Positions 20,676-32,874 of a DNA stretch of 64,000 bases are shown here, one piece after another. Each line of letters starts with the position of its first letter. The first letter of the stretch is position 1. This DNA is from Charina bottae (Eukaryota; Chordata; Lepidosauria; Squamata; Charinaidae): NCBI GenBank assembly GCA_023362775.1, contig JALMGJ010000014.1, positions 558,001-622,000 of the forward strand, given 5' to 3'. A program made the position numbers and the translations under genes. The notes under the pieces are model-generated. The model was not told the origin of the DNA, did not search any database, and saw only the letters and a program-made list of their open reading frames with translations.

Positions 20676-20862
20676 CATGACCTAGCCCCAGGTGCAAGGT
20701 CACACAGCTACCTAGAAACATATTTAGGACTCCCTTACCAACTTTGCTCAGACTGAAGAAGCTCCTTGGATAAGGAGCGAAACATTTCCACTGAGAAAAT
20801 AGAAACCCAGTTGACATGATTCAAGCTACAGACTGTTCCACCTGGATGACTGAGAACCTTCA
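20676..20862 (+). mobile_element. Penelope-like unit, family A, one arm
   Basis: The segment matches the right arm of the insertion at 1531 from its loop (CCTAGCCCCAGGTGCAAGG) through CTACAGAC, and then the tail CACCTGGATGACTGAGAACC, which is also present after 58400. It is a single arm, not a palindrome, with several substitutions. I found no convincing target duplication. Confidence 0.6.
20747..20795 (+). ncRNA. hammerhead motif, family A, degenerate copy
   Basis: CTCAG (20747-20751), CTGAAGA (20753-20759) and the perfect stem II GCTCCTT/AAGGAGC are intact, as is GAAA. The next bases are CATT instead of CGTT, losing the C-G pair of the residual stem III. It is probably a dead derivative. 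Confidence 0.48.
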
Positions 20863-20939
20863 TCGACATATCTTTCTATCTGCACTTTCTTACTTCTAAT
20901 TTGACCAAAGGAGTCTCCCAGTTGTCACCTGCATCCTAA

Positions 20940-21030
20940 ATTACAAGCCACTTACGGCTCCACTGTTAAGATTTTACCCTTGGAAGACAATCTTACTCGG
21001 CTACGAGTGATCGCCAAGAAGAAGAAGGAG
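20940..21030 (+). mobile_element. LINE 3' terminal fragment
   Basis: CAAGCCACTTACGGCTCCAC through GAAGACAATCTTACTCGGC and a GAA-rich end match the last ~90 bases of the LINE at 12379-12845. The copy is severely 5'-truncated. Confidence 0.7.
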
Positions 21031-21938
21031 AAATTGCAAATGAGGAGGTCTTCACAAAACATTTGGTTCTTCACCAACCTGAGATGATGAGCCACCTGGA
21101 ATTTGCAGACAGCAGGCGGGGGATAAAAGTGCAGGAACCCTGTCCCCTTCCCCCCGTGTTTCCCTTGGCCCACCCATCTAAGTCTCCTGACCATGGGACC
21201 CAAACCATCTCCACTCTTTGCATACCTGCAGGTGTTCTCCTCTCAACTTCAGCAGACAAAGCCTGCTGCCCTCTGATGCTGACAAACCTTCCTGGGTAAT
21301 TTTCTTGCCAAGAGATGATCATCAGTTACAGGTTCTGTTTTTGGAAGCTTTTGACATTTCTCCAAAATGTACAACAAGCCTGTCATAACAGAACCACTAA
21401 ATATTCCCACTTGGCTGCTTATGTGTGTTTGCCTGTTTGGAGAGAGACAATCAGGTGCTCCATCACTGGAGATGTCTTCTCCACAATTGCCAAGCGGAAT
21501 TTGACAACGGCTGTTGGTCGGGTTGTTTTTCTGCTCTCTCATCTTATGTTTGGAGCTCAGAACAAAAGACTGACAACCTTCATTTTATAGGGGGTTATAA
21601 ATGGCGTCCCATTGCCTTGTGGAATTCATTGCTGCTCAAAATCACAAAGCAAGAGAGATGAGAATCCACTTCAGAATGTTCTTGTCATCATTGCTGCCCA
21701 AAAGGAAATCATGACAGCTTTTTTTTCCACATCCCTCCCTCTTTCATACCTCCATCATTAAACAGAGACACCCAGCAAAAAATGAAAGAATTTCTCTACG
21801 CTTCTTGAAATGGATTCTTTCTAAATTGAAAAATTGACATGCCCTGAAATATGCTTTTTTTTTTGTCCACCTTCCTCTTGATGAAAATGACCCATTAGCT
21901 TCAGGTATAGATACAGCTTTAAAGGAAATTCAGTATTA

Positions 21939-21942
<4 letters not shown>

Positions 21943-21985
<43 letters not shown>
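21943..21985. repeat. (TG)n microsatellite
   Basis: About 21 uninterrupted TG units. Confidence 0.97.
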
Positions 21986-21987
<2 letters not shown>

Positions 21988-23073
21988 AAAAGAAAGAGGG
22001 AAAATAGAATTTGTCCAGCATAGAGGCAGCAGACACAGAACTGTGTGGTCCTAACATCCAAGCTTGAACGACAGCCTTGGGGAAGATAAATGACCAATAT
22101 AATTCTGCTTGCTAAATGCATGGGCCAGTCCTAGTGCATGGAGTAGGTTTAATGCTTCAGTTCAGACAGTTCTTCTGGAGAATCTCGCCAAAACCCAAGG
22201 TGAAAAGTACCTGCAAGAAATGAGCAGGGCAAGGAAGGAGAAGAGACAGCAAGTCCCTTGTCCAGTCATTAAACCTGGGGAAACTCAAAGGAAAAAAAAG
22301 TCTCCCTTGTTCCCAAAGCCTTGAAAAAGCACATTATTAAATTTAGCAATGAGCAGACAGACTTTCCCTGCCCTTTTTGCCCGTCAGCTCTTTTCCTGAT
22401 ATGAGTTGAGAATTGGGGACGTCTCTAAGCTGCTCTCCATGCCAGTCCTTTGACTCAGCTATGCTCAGAAGGCAGGGGGGTTCTCTCTCCGTTCCCAGTC
22501 CGGCCTGAATTAATTTCATTCAGAAAAGGTGATGAACTCAACCCCTGACCTATTTGCAGAAAGACCCAACCAGCTCTTAAGAGGCTGTTCGTAACTCGAT
22601 TTCTCTACTGGAGGCTTTTTTCCCCCTAGTGATGCTGCAACAGTCTCTGTTCCACAAAAGAAAGGATGATTAATGTCCTGAAGGAGGTTCAAGCAGCCAT
22701 TTTGTTGTGAGATACTCCGGGTGTTAATAGAAGGGCCTATGGCTCTAGGTTGTACCAAAACTAATTAATTACTTACATGAATATGTACAGTACATACTTA
22801 TGCTGTTTTGTTTCAGGGTAAACAACATTACGCAGAACACAGAAAAGGAATAAGACATAGTAAGCCAAAGAAAGAAAGGCAGGAGATAAGGAAAAGAAAC
22901 ATAGCTAAATCTGGTTTACACCACCACTATTCAGTATCCCTCCCCAAATCAGTTTTTTCTTGCAAACCATCCTTGTTTCCATCACTTCCATATACCACTT
23001 CATACATTGCTTTTTGCTCCCCAAACTTCTCACTTCTCTGTTTTTGAGGACCTCATTTGCTCTACAACTTTCT

Positions 23074-23300
23074 CAGGGCTGGATTAAGGCCAAGGGATGC
23101 CCCAAGCACAACCCGACCGTGGTGCCCCTCAGCCCTTCCATTGCTCAACTGACAAGATGTTATGACTCCATAAGTGCTGAAGTCAAAGGTGCCAGTGGAA
23201 GAGTTAAGGGCATGATAGCTGGGGGAAAACTCTGTGGTGCCTCCCTTCCCTTGGGGCCCTATGCATGGGCTTCTTTTGCAACATGGTTAATCCAGGGCTG
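23074..23300. mobile_element. possible CAG...CTG miniature transposon
   Basis: The ends are CAGGGCTGGATTAA (23074-23087) and the inverse of CAGCCCTGGATTAA (23287-23300), giving 14-bp inverted repeats with two mismatches. They share the CAG/CTG termini of the hAT elements in this window. The flanking 8-mers (AACTTTCT and AATTTAGT) agree only partly, so the copy is old or the boundary is wrong. Confidence 0.42.
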
Positions 23301-24336
23301 AATTTAGTTTGCCTTCCCCTTCTTCTCAACTCACTCCCTTTTCCTTCATCAATTTGTTTGGTGCTCCAGTCTTCATTCATTCTCTCCATATGACAAAACC
23401 CCCTCAATGCACTTCTTTCACACTTTTGTGTTCAATCCATATTCCTTCGGCACCCGTTCCTTCTTGACCGTGCCTTTTCTTCTTTCATTACGCCTACTTC
23501 TTAAACACCCCATTCCCGTTACATTCAGCTGACTTTTATATTTCTCTTTACATACCAACTCTTACGTGATCCCTCCGCATGAATTATGAATCCTTGTAAT
23601 TACAGATAATTATAAGCCAAGAATGGAGGCCCAACTAGAGCGTGATAAGCCATCACAGGTTGGCTAGCACTGAACTGAACTCCTGAACTTTTCTCGGAGA
23701 GAAAGAGAGAGAAAGAAAGGAAGGGAGAACATTCTTCTGGTGTTAGACAGGCATTCCTGTTCCCCTGCCAAAGCACCTTTCTCCTAAACATTTTTTAATA
23801 TGCTATCATGTTTCCTCTCAAACCGCATTCCAGATAGCCTTGTCATATAAAGGACAACACTTCTCTTCCATACCTTCTATTCTGAATTAACAGCCCTAAG
23901 CTCCACACCAAAGAATAAGGCCTCATTAAATCCAGATCCAAGATAGTCTGGCAAAGGGATATGGCCATCATTCCACAGATAAAAACTCATTACAGATAAG
24001 ACTCAAGTACTTCAAGGGTGTCGTTATTTACTTTAAGAGGTGAAAAATAGAGTGGAAATTTAGTCAGGGAACCTGGCATTTGATTATCTCCATCCAACAT
24101 TCCAGTCTCCAAAAGGACATGGCAAAGCTGGGGTGGGGGTGGGGGATGCCAAAATGGGGAGATGGAACCCTTCCTCTGTGGAAAAAGGAGAGAAAAGCTA
24201 GGCATTTTTACTTTAGGAATAAAGAAATGGGGAGAGCAAAGCTGTTATAAAACCAAGCATGTGAGAAGGAAATGGATAGACCAAACGTTTGGCCATGTTC
24301 TCCTTGGATTATAATGTGGCAGGATAGAATCAATCT

Positions 24337-24425
24337 ATGGCAGCCTTTCCTAGCTTCATGGCCTCTAGAGATGCTGGAGACTGAAACTCCAAGAATTCCC
24401 AGCCAGACTGGAGAAGGCAGGATTT
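24337..24425. mobile_element. hAT-type fragment (CAGCCTTTCCTAGC)
   Basis: CAGCCTTTCCTAGCTTCATGG, then ACTGAAACTCCAAGAATTCC, resembles the left part of a squamate hAT miniature family in which the interior reads ACTACAACTCCCAT. No matching right end is visible. Confidence 0.45.
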
Positions 24426-25139
24426 ATGATATTCCCTACTATAAGAACTCTCTGAAAAGAGATTTGAGAATCTGTGGTGGGCTTTAGTCCAGTCATAAAC
24501 AATGACACCTCCTTCAGTCTTGAACATCCTAAGGATGGCTTTAAAACCCCTCTTGAAGCAAGGCTTAATTTATTGGTGTTAATTGGCCTACAGCCACTAA
24601 GGGTTGGCTTGACAACATTTAGTAAACCCATACTTAGAATTCACAATCTCTATATAATTGTCTGGAGATTTGGGATTGTTCTCCTCTCCCAAGTTGTCTC
24701 AGCCAGGCACACAAAGAAGCAGGTGGGAAAAACACAGTGGGAAGCCCTCATTCCCTTCACTCCAAAGGCTTCTCTCCCTGCCCCCAACCCTTAGCACTTT
24801 GATCTTTGAAAGTGTTAAAAGCCAGATAAACACACAAGCTGTAATTACCTGCCTTGAACGCTGTTTAATATCAGAGTGAGGTGGCTTAGGAAGTAAGTTT
24901 CCTAAGTACAAGTTGCAGACCTCCCCTTTGAAGACTACCCTGAAAGGTGTTTATTAAGTGATGGTGTCGGGTTCAACAGAGTGTTTCTATTCAACAAAAG
25001 GTCCCCAGAGTATGTCTTGTAATTGCCTAATAAGCAGGTTCTCTCTGTTCAGTGTGTGTGTGGGGGGGGGGGGGTTCCCTTTCTTTCTTACACACAAAGA
25101 AAAACAATGTGATGAATCAAAACCCTTACAAGGAATGCC

Positions 25140-25330
25140 ACCATGTAGGGCAGTTTACCTACAGACCTTCTACTGATGGAGGTTGTGTATTCTCCATCTC
25201 TGAAGGTGTTTAAGAAGAGGTTGGACAGCCAACTCCTGAAGATGGTTTAATTGGTTTTCTTGCACATTGCAGAAGATTGGACTAGAGGGCCTTGTGGTTC
25301 CTTCCATAGAATCCTTATAGATAAGTTATC
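25140..25330 (+). mobile_element. CR1 LINE 3' end
   Basis: The segment encodes the classic CR1 C-terminus (AAGAAGAGGTTGGACAGCCA gives K-R-L-D-S-Q, 25212-25231). GGACTAGAGGGCCTTGTGGT (25278-25297), CCTTCC and ATAGAATCC follow, close to the usual CR1 terminus. It is heavily 5'-truncated. Confidence 0.72.
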
Positions 25331-25335
25331 ATCAT

Positions 25336-28139
25336 CATCTTCTTCTCAATCAATCCATTCCCTCCCTTTCTGCTCAGACAACTAATTTGGTGTGAGTGTG
25401 TTGCTGTTGTTAGGGAAGCAAAGCAGGCTCAAAAATGTATGTGGCAACTTCACAATCTATGTTATGAGCCAAGGTCATCATTGGTTGACAAGACTTGGCT
25501 TGCACTCCATGAAGAAAAGAAAATATACTGGATTGGGCATTAGAAATCAACTCACCAGGCAGGGAGGTAAGTTATATTAATATTTGTGACAAAGCAAACT
25601 AGGCCATATTGAACCACACCTCCGATGGCTTCCAAGGCAGAAGAATTCAGCCATCAACAGCTTTTTCTTCCCAACAACTCCAACAGTCTTCAAAAGAGGA
25701 CTGGCCTCCAACAGAGCTCTGGAACCATCATAGTAAAATCAAGCAAAATTTAAATGAAACTGGAAGGATTCTTTTTTCTTTTTTTTTAAATGTGCCTTCA
25801 AAACATCTTGAATATTTTCAATTGAAAGGTACTGCGCTGTCTTGTTCTAAATTAATCTTACATTTTCAGCTGAAATGAAAGAAAAGGGGGAACAGCAACA
25901 GCTTTACAATTGGCTGAGACCACATGAAAAAGATCTGGGAAGAAGAGAATGTCTAGGGCTACAAACTCATTAAATTTGGCACTAGATGATCCTTGCTGAG
26001 GAAAGTATTTCATCTCATCACTATCATTGTTCTGACTGACCACCAACCTGATCCCCCAAAGCAGAAGATTCTCCAGAGCTCAGAGAAAGGGCCTTTTTTA
26101 TCCTTACTGACAACAACTCTCTATGATTTCAGGCAAGAAGAAATCTACACTACACTGACAACCTGATCTTTGTAACTGGAGTTGCTAGAGATTTGCAGGG
26201 AAAATGGATGTTCCACCACCACATAACCATGATCTCCTGTCTTCATCCATGCTCCATAATCCTTGCCTTCTTCTATTGATTTATCAGGATCACACATGGC
26301 TCCTGATCTCCACCACTCCCCATCCATATATTCACATGTCCCTTGGGCTGCTGCCTTCCTGAGGATCAGCACAGTCTTTTCTAAGACACTTCACCTCCAC
26401 CTAAGTTCCCCATATGCCTCTCCACTGCATGAAAGCAGCCAAAACTGAGAGACAGGCTGCTTCGCTCTTCCCTGACATTAAGACCAGCTTAGGCAACCAC
26501 TGAGAAGGTCTTGCTTTCTCGTGTCAAAGGAGAGTTGAAGTAAAACCCAGGCCCATCGTTCTATAGTCAGGAGTCTTATCAAAAAATTGCAACCTCATCA
26601 GTTACAACTTTCTTTCCTGGGAAAGCTTCCAATGTCAATGTTTATATTGTACTTGCAGGTTTGCTGGCTCTCACTTATCAGCTGGAAGAGAGCCGTGCAG
26701 AATGGCTGCTGGCCAGATTGCTGCCTTTTGCTCACTTGACTGTTGCCAGCCACCAGACAGGGAGAACTGCAAAGGTACTTAAGGTCCATCCAAGTTTGGC
26801 AGAAATGTTGCTGGACTTTCTCTTGCTCCTGCAACCTCAAACAGACTTTGATTTCTCTACAGAGCCTTCCCAAGAGAATCTTCCACCATTCTCGCCTCCT
26901 AAAGATGGAAAAGAGTTAGAAAGAGTAGGTAGCTAAAGCATTGTTTTAAGAGAGAAGGGGACAATATTTGCAGATCTATATCGTTTAGGGAAAGGCAGAC
27001 AAAAGGTATTTGTGATGGAGGGGTATGAATTATGCATGGTGCATAGGAAGTAGAGAGACGTTCTTCTTGCTCTCACAATAAGCTGAAAACTATTGGGAGA
27101 CTGACAACAAAGAAATTAGAGACATCACAGGTGCTTCATGGTGCATTATTCTGAGGTCTCCTTTGGAGCAAAGGCCCACAAGGTGGCCAGTTGGAATGGC
27201 AAGCCCATTCAAGAAGCTAGAAGGCTTGGATGCAAAGAAACTAATGTTGGCAGGTCAGAAGGGCAGTGACTGGAAGCTTGGCTCCAGTTTGTCATCCAGG
27301 TTTGTTACTCAAAGCAGCTCCTTCATAGTGTTGAGTGGTAGGACCAATCCTAAGAAAGGCCAGAGATCTGATTCAGCAAAATGTAGCTTTCGGTATCTCC
27401 TGCATTTGCATCTCTAGCTGCTTTGCTTGTAGGACCCCTGCAGCCTAATTTTCTTTTGGTATCCACAATTTTCCAATGAAGATAGACCAACTAAAGAGTT
27501 AACCACTGACTTTATGCTCAGAGAAAGAGATTCCAAGATGCCACCTCTTGGCCCACCTACAGAAAACGTTTCCTCCTGCTTTCTCCTCCCTGATGGTGGT
27601 TCTTCATCTTCATTTGGCAGTTCCTCAGGTCAGGATTGGTCCTGCCAAATGAAGCAATAAGCAGAATTTATGAAACATGCCACAAAACGGGAATGGTATT
27701 TTACATAGTATTTTAATGCCAGCTGAAAACACAAACCCAGAGACACAAGATATTCAGCCCCAAAGTTCACCAGCTGCTGCTCTCTTGACCAGGCCTCTGG
27801 CAGTTCCAAAGTTCTGGACCAAACAACCTTTTCCTTTGCAGTCTGCAGAAGAAAAGGTCTTGTGGCTGTAAAAAAAAGAGAAAATTTTTTGAAGATACAG
27901 GGTCAGTGAAAATATACTGTGGTCTTGATGTCTGAATTTCACATAAACTTCAGAAGGAACAATGCTCATCTCATGTTTACAGTGCCTAAATCCTCAGAGA
28001 GTGAAGTGCTGTTTTCCTCCTTCAGCAAATGTGGGAAGCTATTAATAGGAACAAATAATTCTTTCAGGGCAGCTGTTGGACAGATGATGTTTCAGCTCTT
28101 CATTCATATTTAACACATTTGAGCTGGCAGAACCACCCA
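25336..28139. other. unassigned stretch
   Basis: No gene, repeat family or microsatellite of note is seen. Open frames at 26598-26936 and 27163-27417 have no recognisable domain. Confidence 0.45.
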
Positions 28140-28330
28140 GGATCCAGATTAGGAACAGAGGAAGTGCTTCTGACTGAATAAGATTATCAGCCCATCTAAT
28201 CCAGTACTGGTTTACTGGTTATCCACCTTAGAGGTTTCCAATGGAGATCTTTCCCAACCTTACCTGATGTAAGGGCCATGTAGGGATTGAAACTGGGACC
28301 ATCATCTTACAAAGCAGGCTTCCTTTCACT
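28140..28330 (+). mobile_element. old interspersed repeat (SINE-like)
   Basis: CCCATCTAATCCAGTACTGG, GGAGATCTTTCCCAACCTTA and GGGATTGAAACTGGGACC follow the order of a widespread reptile repeat (CATCTAGTCCAGTA..., CTTTCCCAGCCCTACCTG, GATTGAACCTGGGACC). The copy is divergent. Confidence 0.45.
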
Positions 28331-30256
28331 ATTACAGTAACAAAGATCTGTGTTTTGCTGTCACTTAGGTTAGCTTGTTGTACTCTTGTCCCTTAATAAG
28401 CTCTACATCAGGACAAGGAGTGACCTACATTGCAGATGTCAATGAAACATCACAAGGATGGTGAACTTCTTGAACTTTTCTCATTCCCTTATAAACAAGC
28501 TGAACAATCCATCCATGTGTCCAGATGCAAGTCATCTCAGCTTCATGCACACTGGAGTCACCCCTTCCGTGAATGTGTGCAGAAGCAGTAGAGGTGAATG
28601 TACTGAAATCACCACCAACCTCTACAGATTCAACTGAAGGCTAGAATAAAACAATGCACATGTATCATTACAGAGAGAGCTCCCTTCCTGTGACGGGGAA
28701 TATTGTTTCAGTAAACTCCGCACCCATTGTGTGGAGAGATCTATAAACACATGGAATTATTTCAACTGTGCAGAGGATGGAAGTAGGGAAAAGAAATAGA
28801 ATCCAGTTTCTGTGCTCTTTCCATGCATTGGTGGGTACATGAAGACCGCCTAGCCATGTCCATGGATGGTATGATGCAAATGAAAGCTCCAGAACTATTT
28901 ATTTTATTTTACTTCATTTATGTATTTATTTATGAATACATAGAAAAGGTGGGGCTGTGAAGTCCAATGTAAATAAATATGATAGCGGAGGAGTGAAAAA
29001 TGAAACAGGATGAGAAAGGGTGTAAAGAAGAGCTGAAGCAATGCCAACTGGTCTTGTTTTTCCAGCACCCAAACAAAGTGGGAATATATTTATTTGGTTG
29101 TGTTAGAAATGCAGATTTTTCCACCAACTGAAGTGTTCTCTGTTGTCCCTGGCCACATTTTCCCGCAACCTAATGGTGGGCAGATGTGGAGAACTTGCTT
29201 TGTCAAATTTGAAGAATAAAGAACATGTCAATGTTTGGGCCCCCTTGAGATGTACTGTATATCTCTGTGATGTGCACAGAGAGCCCCAGAAATTCTGCCC
29301 ATCCTTTCCCTTTGCTTTAGATGTTTCTCTAGATGAGGCCCACAGATTGTTAAGCTTTGGAAACGAAGATGATTCCATCCCCATTCATTAAGACCTGCCT
29401 GGAGAGACAATTTAGGAGTCAAACAGTTGAGGCTAGCAGTGCTGGAGCACAGAACAGAAAATATATATCAACGTACAGTTAAGTTAATCAGGTCCCTGGA
29501 TTCAATTTCATTTGGATTTCTTGGTGTTGGAATGAGGCCAAGAAAACAGATAAGGTGACTGTGAAGGGGGGGGATGCCATTAAATTAACTAAATTTAAAA
29601 TTAATTTGTAAAGCACACCAGGCTGAGTTAGTACAATTTTAATTCAGTTGGGAGATAGAGCTGAATAAAATTATAAAAGTTGGCTATACAGTTTATGAAA
29701 ATTATTTCATTCAGGTGTCTGAGCTGCAGGCCACCAAAACTTGAAAGAGTGCCAGCTAAGAGTATTTATCAGTTCCAGAGATTCAGGTGACCAGATTGAG
29801 GTAGAGCGTCCAAAGTTTTCTTAATGATTCTGAACACCGTTGCAGGCAGTGCGCCTGCCAAAAATGATGCATTTCCCCCAAGTTCTCCATTTAAGGAAAA
29901 TCCCAGGATTTGAGGAGCAGGGCAAAAGAGAATGTTGCCAGATATAGTTTTTCTAGCTCTTTGCATGGAAAGAAACGTTAAAAAACGTGAATAGATTGCT
30001 AAGTTGTATTCCAAGGGTTTGCCATCTGTTTATTTATGAAGAGCTCAGTATATGAAGGATATACTGAGTCTTGGCCATTGCAAAAAAGATGCTTCTACCA
30101 TCTTAGAAGAATCCTTGGGTACCAGATTGTGAAGGTTCATAATCTTTGCAGTGAAGAGAAGATTGTGAAATCTGTCAGCTTTGCAATGGCTTTGTACTGA
30201 TGGAGTGACATGATCAAAGAATACAACTGTGTTTAAAATGTGGACTTTAACTACAG
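28331..30256. other. unassigned stretch
   Basis: No gene or named repeat is seen. A short TTTATT-rich patch lies at 28898-28933. The frames are short and unsupported. Confidence 0.45.
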
Positions 30257-30559
30257 CCAGTCCCCGGTTTAAGAACAAGTCTGTCCTTAAGTCGAATTAG
30301 TATGTAAGTCAGAACAGTTATTTAGCAAATGTTTGTCTTAGTATATAGTATATATTGTACCTTTCTATGCGTATGAAACACTTAAGAAACACATCCAAAT
30401 ACACTAAAACATCTTAAACATAATAATACACAAAGTAGTATTGTGCATGTAAACCGAAACATTGTACTTAACTAGAATTTTTAACATAATAGTCTTTATG
30501 GCAGTCCGTTCTTAACTAGGAGTCATCCGTATACCGGGATGTTCTTAAACCAGGGACCG
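30257..30559. mobile_element. miniature DNA transposon with CCGGTTTAAGAACA ends
   Basis: Left end CCAGTCCCCGGTTTAAGAAC (30257-30276) and right end GTTCTTAAACCAGGGACC (30541-30558) form inverted repeats of about 20 bp with few mismatches. The interior is AT-rich and non-coding. It is likely a Tc1/mariner-Tigger type miniature element. The right end merges into the GT microsatellite, hiding the target duplication. Confidence 0.6.
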
Positions 30560-30605
30560 TGTGTGTGTGCGTGTGCGTATATATATATATGTGTTTATAT
30601 GTGTG

Positions 30606-30658
<53 letters not shown>

Positions 30659-30664
30659 ATGTAT
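30560..30664. repeat. compound (GT)n(AT)n(GTAT)n microsatellite
   Basis: Blocks of GT, AT, GT, and then ATGT tetramers (30641-30664) sit directly at the right end of the preceding transposon. The Cys/Val and His/Thr repeat frames over it are artefacts. Confidence 0.95.
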
Positions 30665-30874
30665 GGGTGGTGTGTGTCTTCCTCAACCTCGGGTCCCCTA
30701 CCAGAGGCCTGGGAGTTTGAGATTCTGCACAGGATCTCAGCTGTTCCCAGCACTGCACTCTTCTGGACAGAGAGCTCTGATGTTGCTCCTGGGATCTGTT
30801 GGAGCTGCTCTCCCAGTTTAGGAGTCCCAGCCCTGAGTGCTCCTACCACCACTGGGTCCACAACATGGACGAGA

Positions 30875-30878
<4 letters not shown>

Positions 30879-30925
<47 letters not shown>
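30879..30925. repeat. (TG)n microsatellite
   Basis: About 23 uninterrupted TG units, 215 bp after the compound microsatellite. Confidence 0.97.
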
Positions 30926-30929
<4 letters not shown>

Positions 30930-30963
30930 GTGCCAGAAAACACCACCCAGCCATCCATGGGAA

Positions 30964-31112
30964 GGTCAAAAAACTCAAGATGGCCACCTCCACTGTGCAA
31001 TTGAAGTCCTAACTCTTTTCTTTGCACGCACCATATGCGCATTGCACGTTAAAAAAAAGAGATGGGAATTTGATTGCCTGGTTGTGTCCACCACCTTGAC
31101 CTTTCTGACACA
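30964..31112. mobile_element. AAGATGGC-ended miniature element, copy 1
   Basis: GGTCAAAAAACTCAAGATGG (30964-30983) faces the inverse block CCACCTTGACCTTTCTGACA (31091-31110), with ACTGTGCAATTGAAG and a mirrored GATTGCCTGGTTGTG inside. It is the same family as 39977-40120, more diverged. Confidence 0.5.
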
Positions 31113-31794
31113 CACACGCGTGGATAGCCTGCCTCACCCTCTCTCCTCCCCCTTCAGCAGCCCCGTTTGCCAGCCTCTCAACTAGCCTAGAGAATGAAAT
31201 CTTCTGTTTGTGAAAAGGGGAACAAACCTGGAGCAGGACCTTTGGAGCAGGCTGCAGTGAAGAGGGTGGCATGGGAGGAAACCCATTGTCACGGGAGGCA
31301 GGGGTTACACATCTGTCCTCCTGTGGCTGAATTTTCCCCCAGCACTGACTAAACGCATGCTTTCATCTCCAGGAGATTGCCACAAACTTACAGTAAATGT
31401 CATCTCCTTTGTGACACAGCGTGGGGTTTTCATAATTGGAGGCTCTCCATCCAGCCCCAAATGTTAGTTGATTAGTCTCCAATTACCCGCTTTGACTGGC
31501 AGCCTTCATCTTCGAGGACTCATCTTCTCCCAAGTAAGCCCCTCCTTCCCCAGGGACGTTGTTCCCCCCAGAAATAATTTTACTAGACCACTACAGTAAA
31601 GCGGACATTTTAAGCAATTGCCTCAGGATGTTCCTCGGTAGATGGAAGAAAACGGGGAGAAAAACGTCAGCTGCACCCCAAATCCCCTGAATTTCACCCA
31701 CAGCTATTCAGGAGAGGGTGTTTTTTTTCTGGCTCTGCCCTAACAAAATACATCAACAATCAAGGAACAGGCAACAACACAGCCACTTTGCATG
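31113..31794. other. unique stretch with possible conserved block
   Basis: No gene or repeat is recognised. The part 31340-31520 (CAGGAGATTGCCACAAAC, TTTTCATAATTGGAGG, GTCTCCAATTACCCGC) is unique, rich in TAATT-type words and could be a regulatory element. The support is composition only. Confidence 0.3.
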
Positions 31795-31905
31795 CCAGAA
31801 TAGGAAAATAGGAGGAGGAAAGAGTATTAGGTATGTTCGCTGCCTTGAGTTATTTATAAAAATAATAAAGGCGGGATAAAAATAAAATAAATAAAATAAA
31901 ATCTC
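31795..31905 (+). mobile_element. tRNA-SINE 3' tail fragment
   Basis: GGAAAATAGGAGGAGGAA, GTATTAGGTATGTTCGC and ATTTATAAAAATAATAAAGG, then AAAATAAAATAAAT. This is the same 3' region as in the SINE ending at 41185. The head is absent. Confidence 0.75.
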
Positions 31906-32395
31906 TAGTGAAAAAGGTATGGATGTAACTGACCACACAGAGTACTCATGGTAAGTAACTTACATGTAGAACAGCCTTAAACTGTCTTTCCATTCCTGCA
32001 AAAAAAGGCAGTTTTATTTGAAACATCCAGAGCTTAAAGCCCTCTGGAGCTGTTGTCAGTGGAAAGCTGGAGAACATTTCAGCTAGCAAAAGCATGTAAC
32101 GATCTGTCTTAAATAATGGCATTTTATCCTCCACCAGACCAAAGAAGTAACTACTCCTCCATGGCCTGGAGAGCAATTTCTTCTTGAGGTTTTGTTGTAA
32201 AAAATAAATGCTGATGGAGAAGTCAATGTCCTAGGAATGCTGGTCCCTCCGTGTTAAAGAAAATGAGTTTTTCACCCATTTTCCAGACAAGATCTGTTTC
32301 TGCTAAGCAGTTCCTTGCCTTTTCTGGGGCAAAAAGAAAATATGGAAAATCTTGCAAAGAAAATATGGAAATGGAGATCATCATCGTAGGATTAT

Positions 32396-32830
32396 CCTCA
32401 AGTTTATTTTATTTAAAGAACTTATAGAGCCACCTATCTCACATAGCGATCCTAGGCAGCTCGCAACAACTAACAAAAACAAGAATAAAAACAAAACATC
32501 CCTTCCCACCAGGTGCCAGATCAACCAGACTATTAGCCTCCTGACTCAACCCCATCCTAGCCCAATGCTTGGGGGAAGAGCTGGGTCTTCATGGCCTTCC
32601 AGAAGGCTAAAGGGATGGGGACCCCTTGAATCTCGGGCAGGAGGCTCTTCCAAAGGCCTGGGGTGGCTACAGAGAAGGTTCCATCCGATGACAGCATTTA
32701 TGGGAGGGGACCTGGAGCGCGTCCACCCTATCTGACCTTGTGGGATGGGCGAATACCCTCAAATAATCTGGCCCAGTGCCATGTAGGGCCTTAAAGGTGA
32801 TGACCAGCACCTGGCTGGAAGGGAAGTGCT
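32396..32830 (-). mobile_element. LINE 3' end (CR1/L2-like), minus strand
   Basis: On the minus strand the coding tail reads as ...FWKAMKTQLFPQALG (about 32566-32612). A 3' UTR follows with CTGCCTAGGATCGCTATG, ending in AATAAAATAAAC (32398-32412). The plus-strand frame at 32352-32735 is its shadow. Confidence 0.65.
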
Positions 32831-32854
32831 GATTTATAGGAGATCAGTCTTTTG

Positions 32855-32874
32855 TACTACTACTAGTAGTAGTA
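32855..32874. repeat. 20-bp perfect palindrome of TAC/TAG triplets
   Basis: TACTACTACTAGTAGTAGTA is self-complementary over 20 bases, a short (TAC)/(TAG) microsatellite that switches strand at its centre. Confidence 0.85.

Larger units (their letters stand above)
21031..25139. other. mostly unassigned stretch
   Basis: No gene is seen. It holds a (TG)n tract (21943-21985), a possible hAT-like element (23074-23300), a purine tract (23697-23722), a hAT fragment (24337-24425) and a GT/G run (25052-25074). The remainder, including frames up to 113 codons, carries nothing I recognise. Confidence 0.45.

Noticed and set aside
30539..31012. 157-codon frame with Cys/Val repeats
   Set aside because: Two GT microsatellites joined by unique DNA; frames on the opposite strand are equally open.
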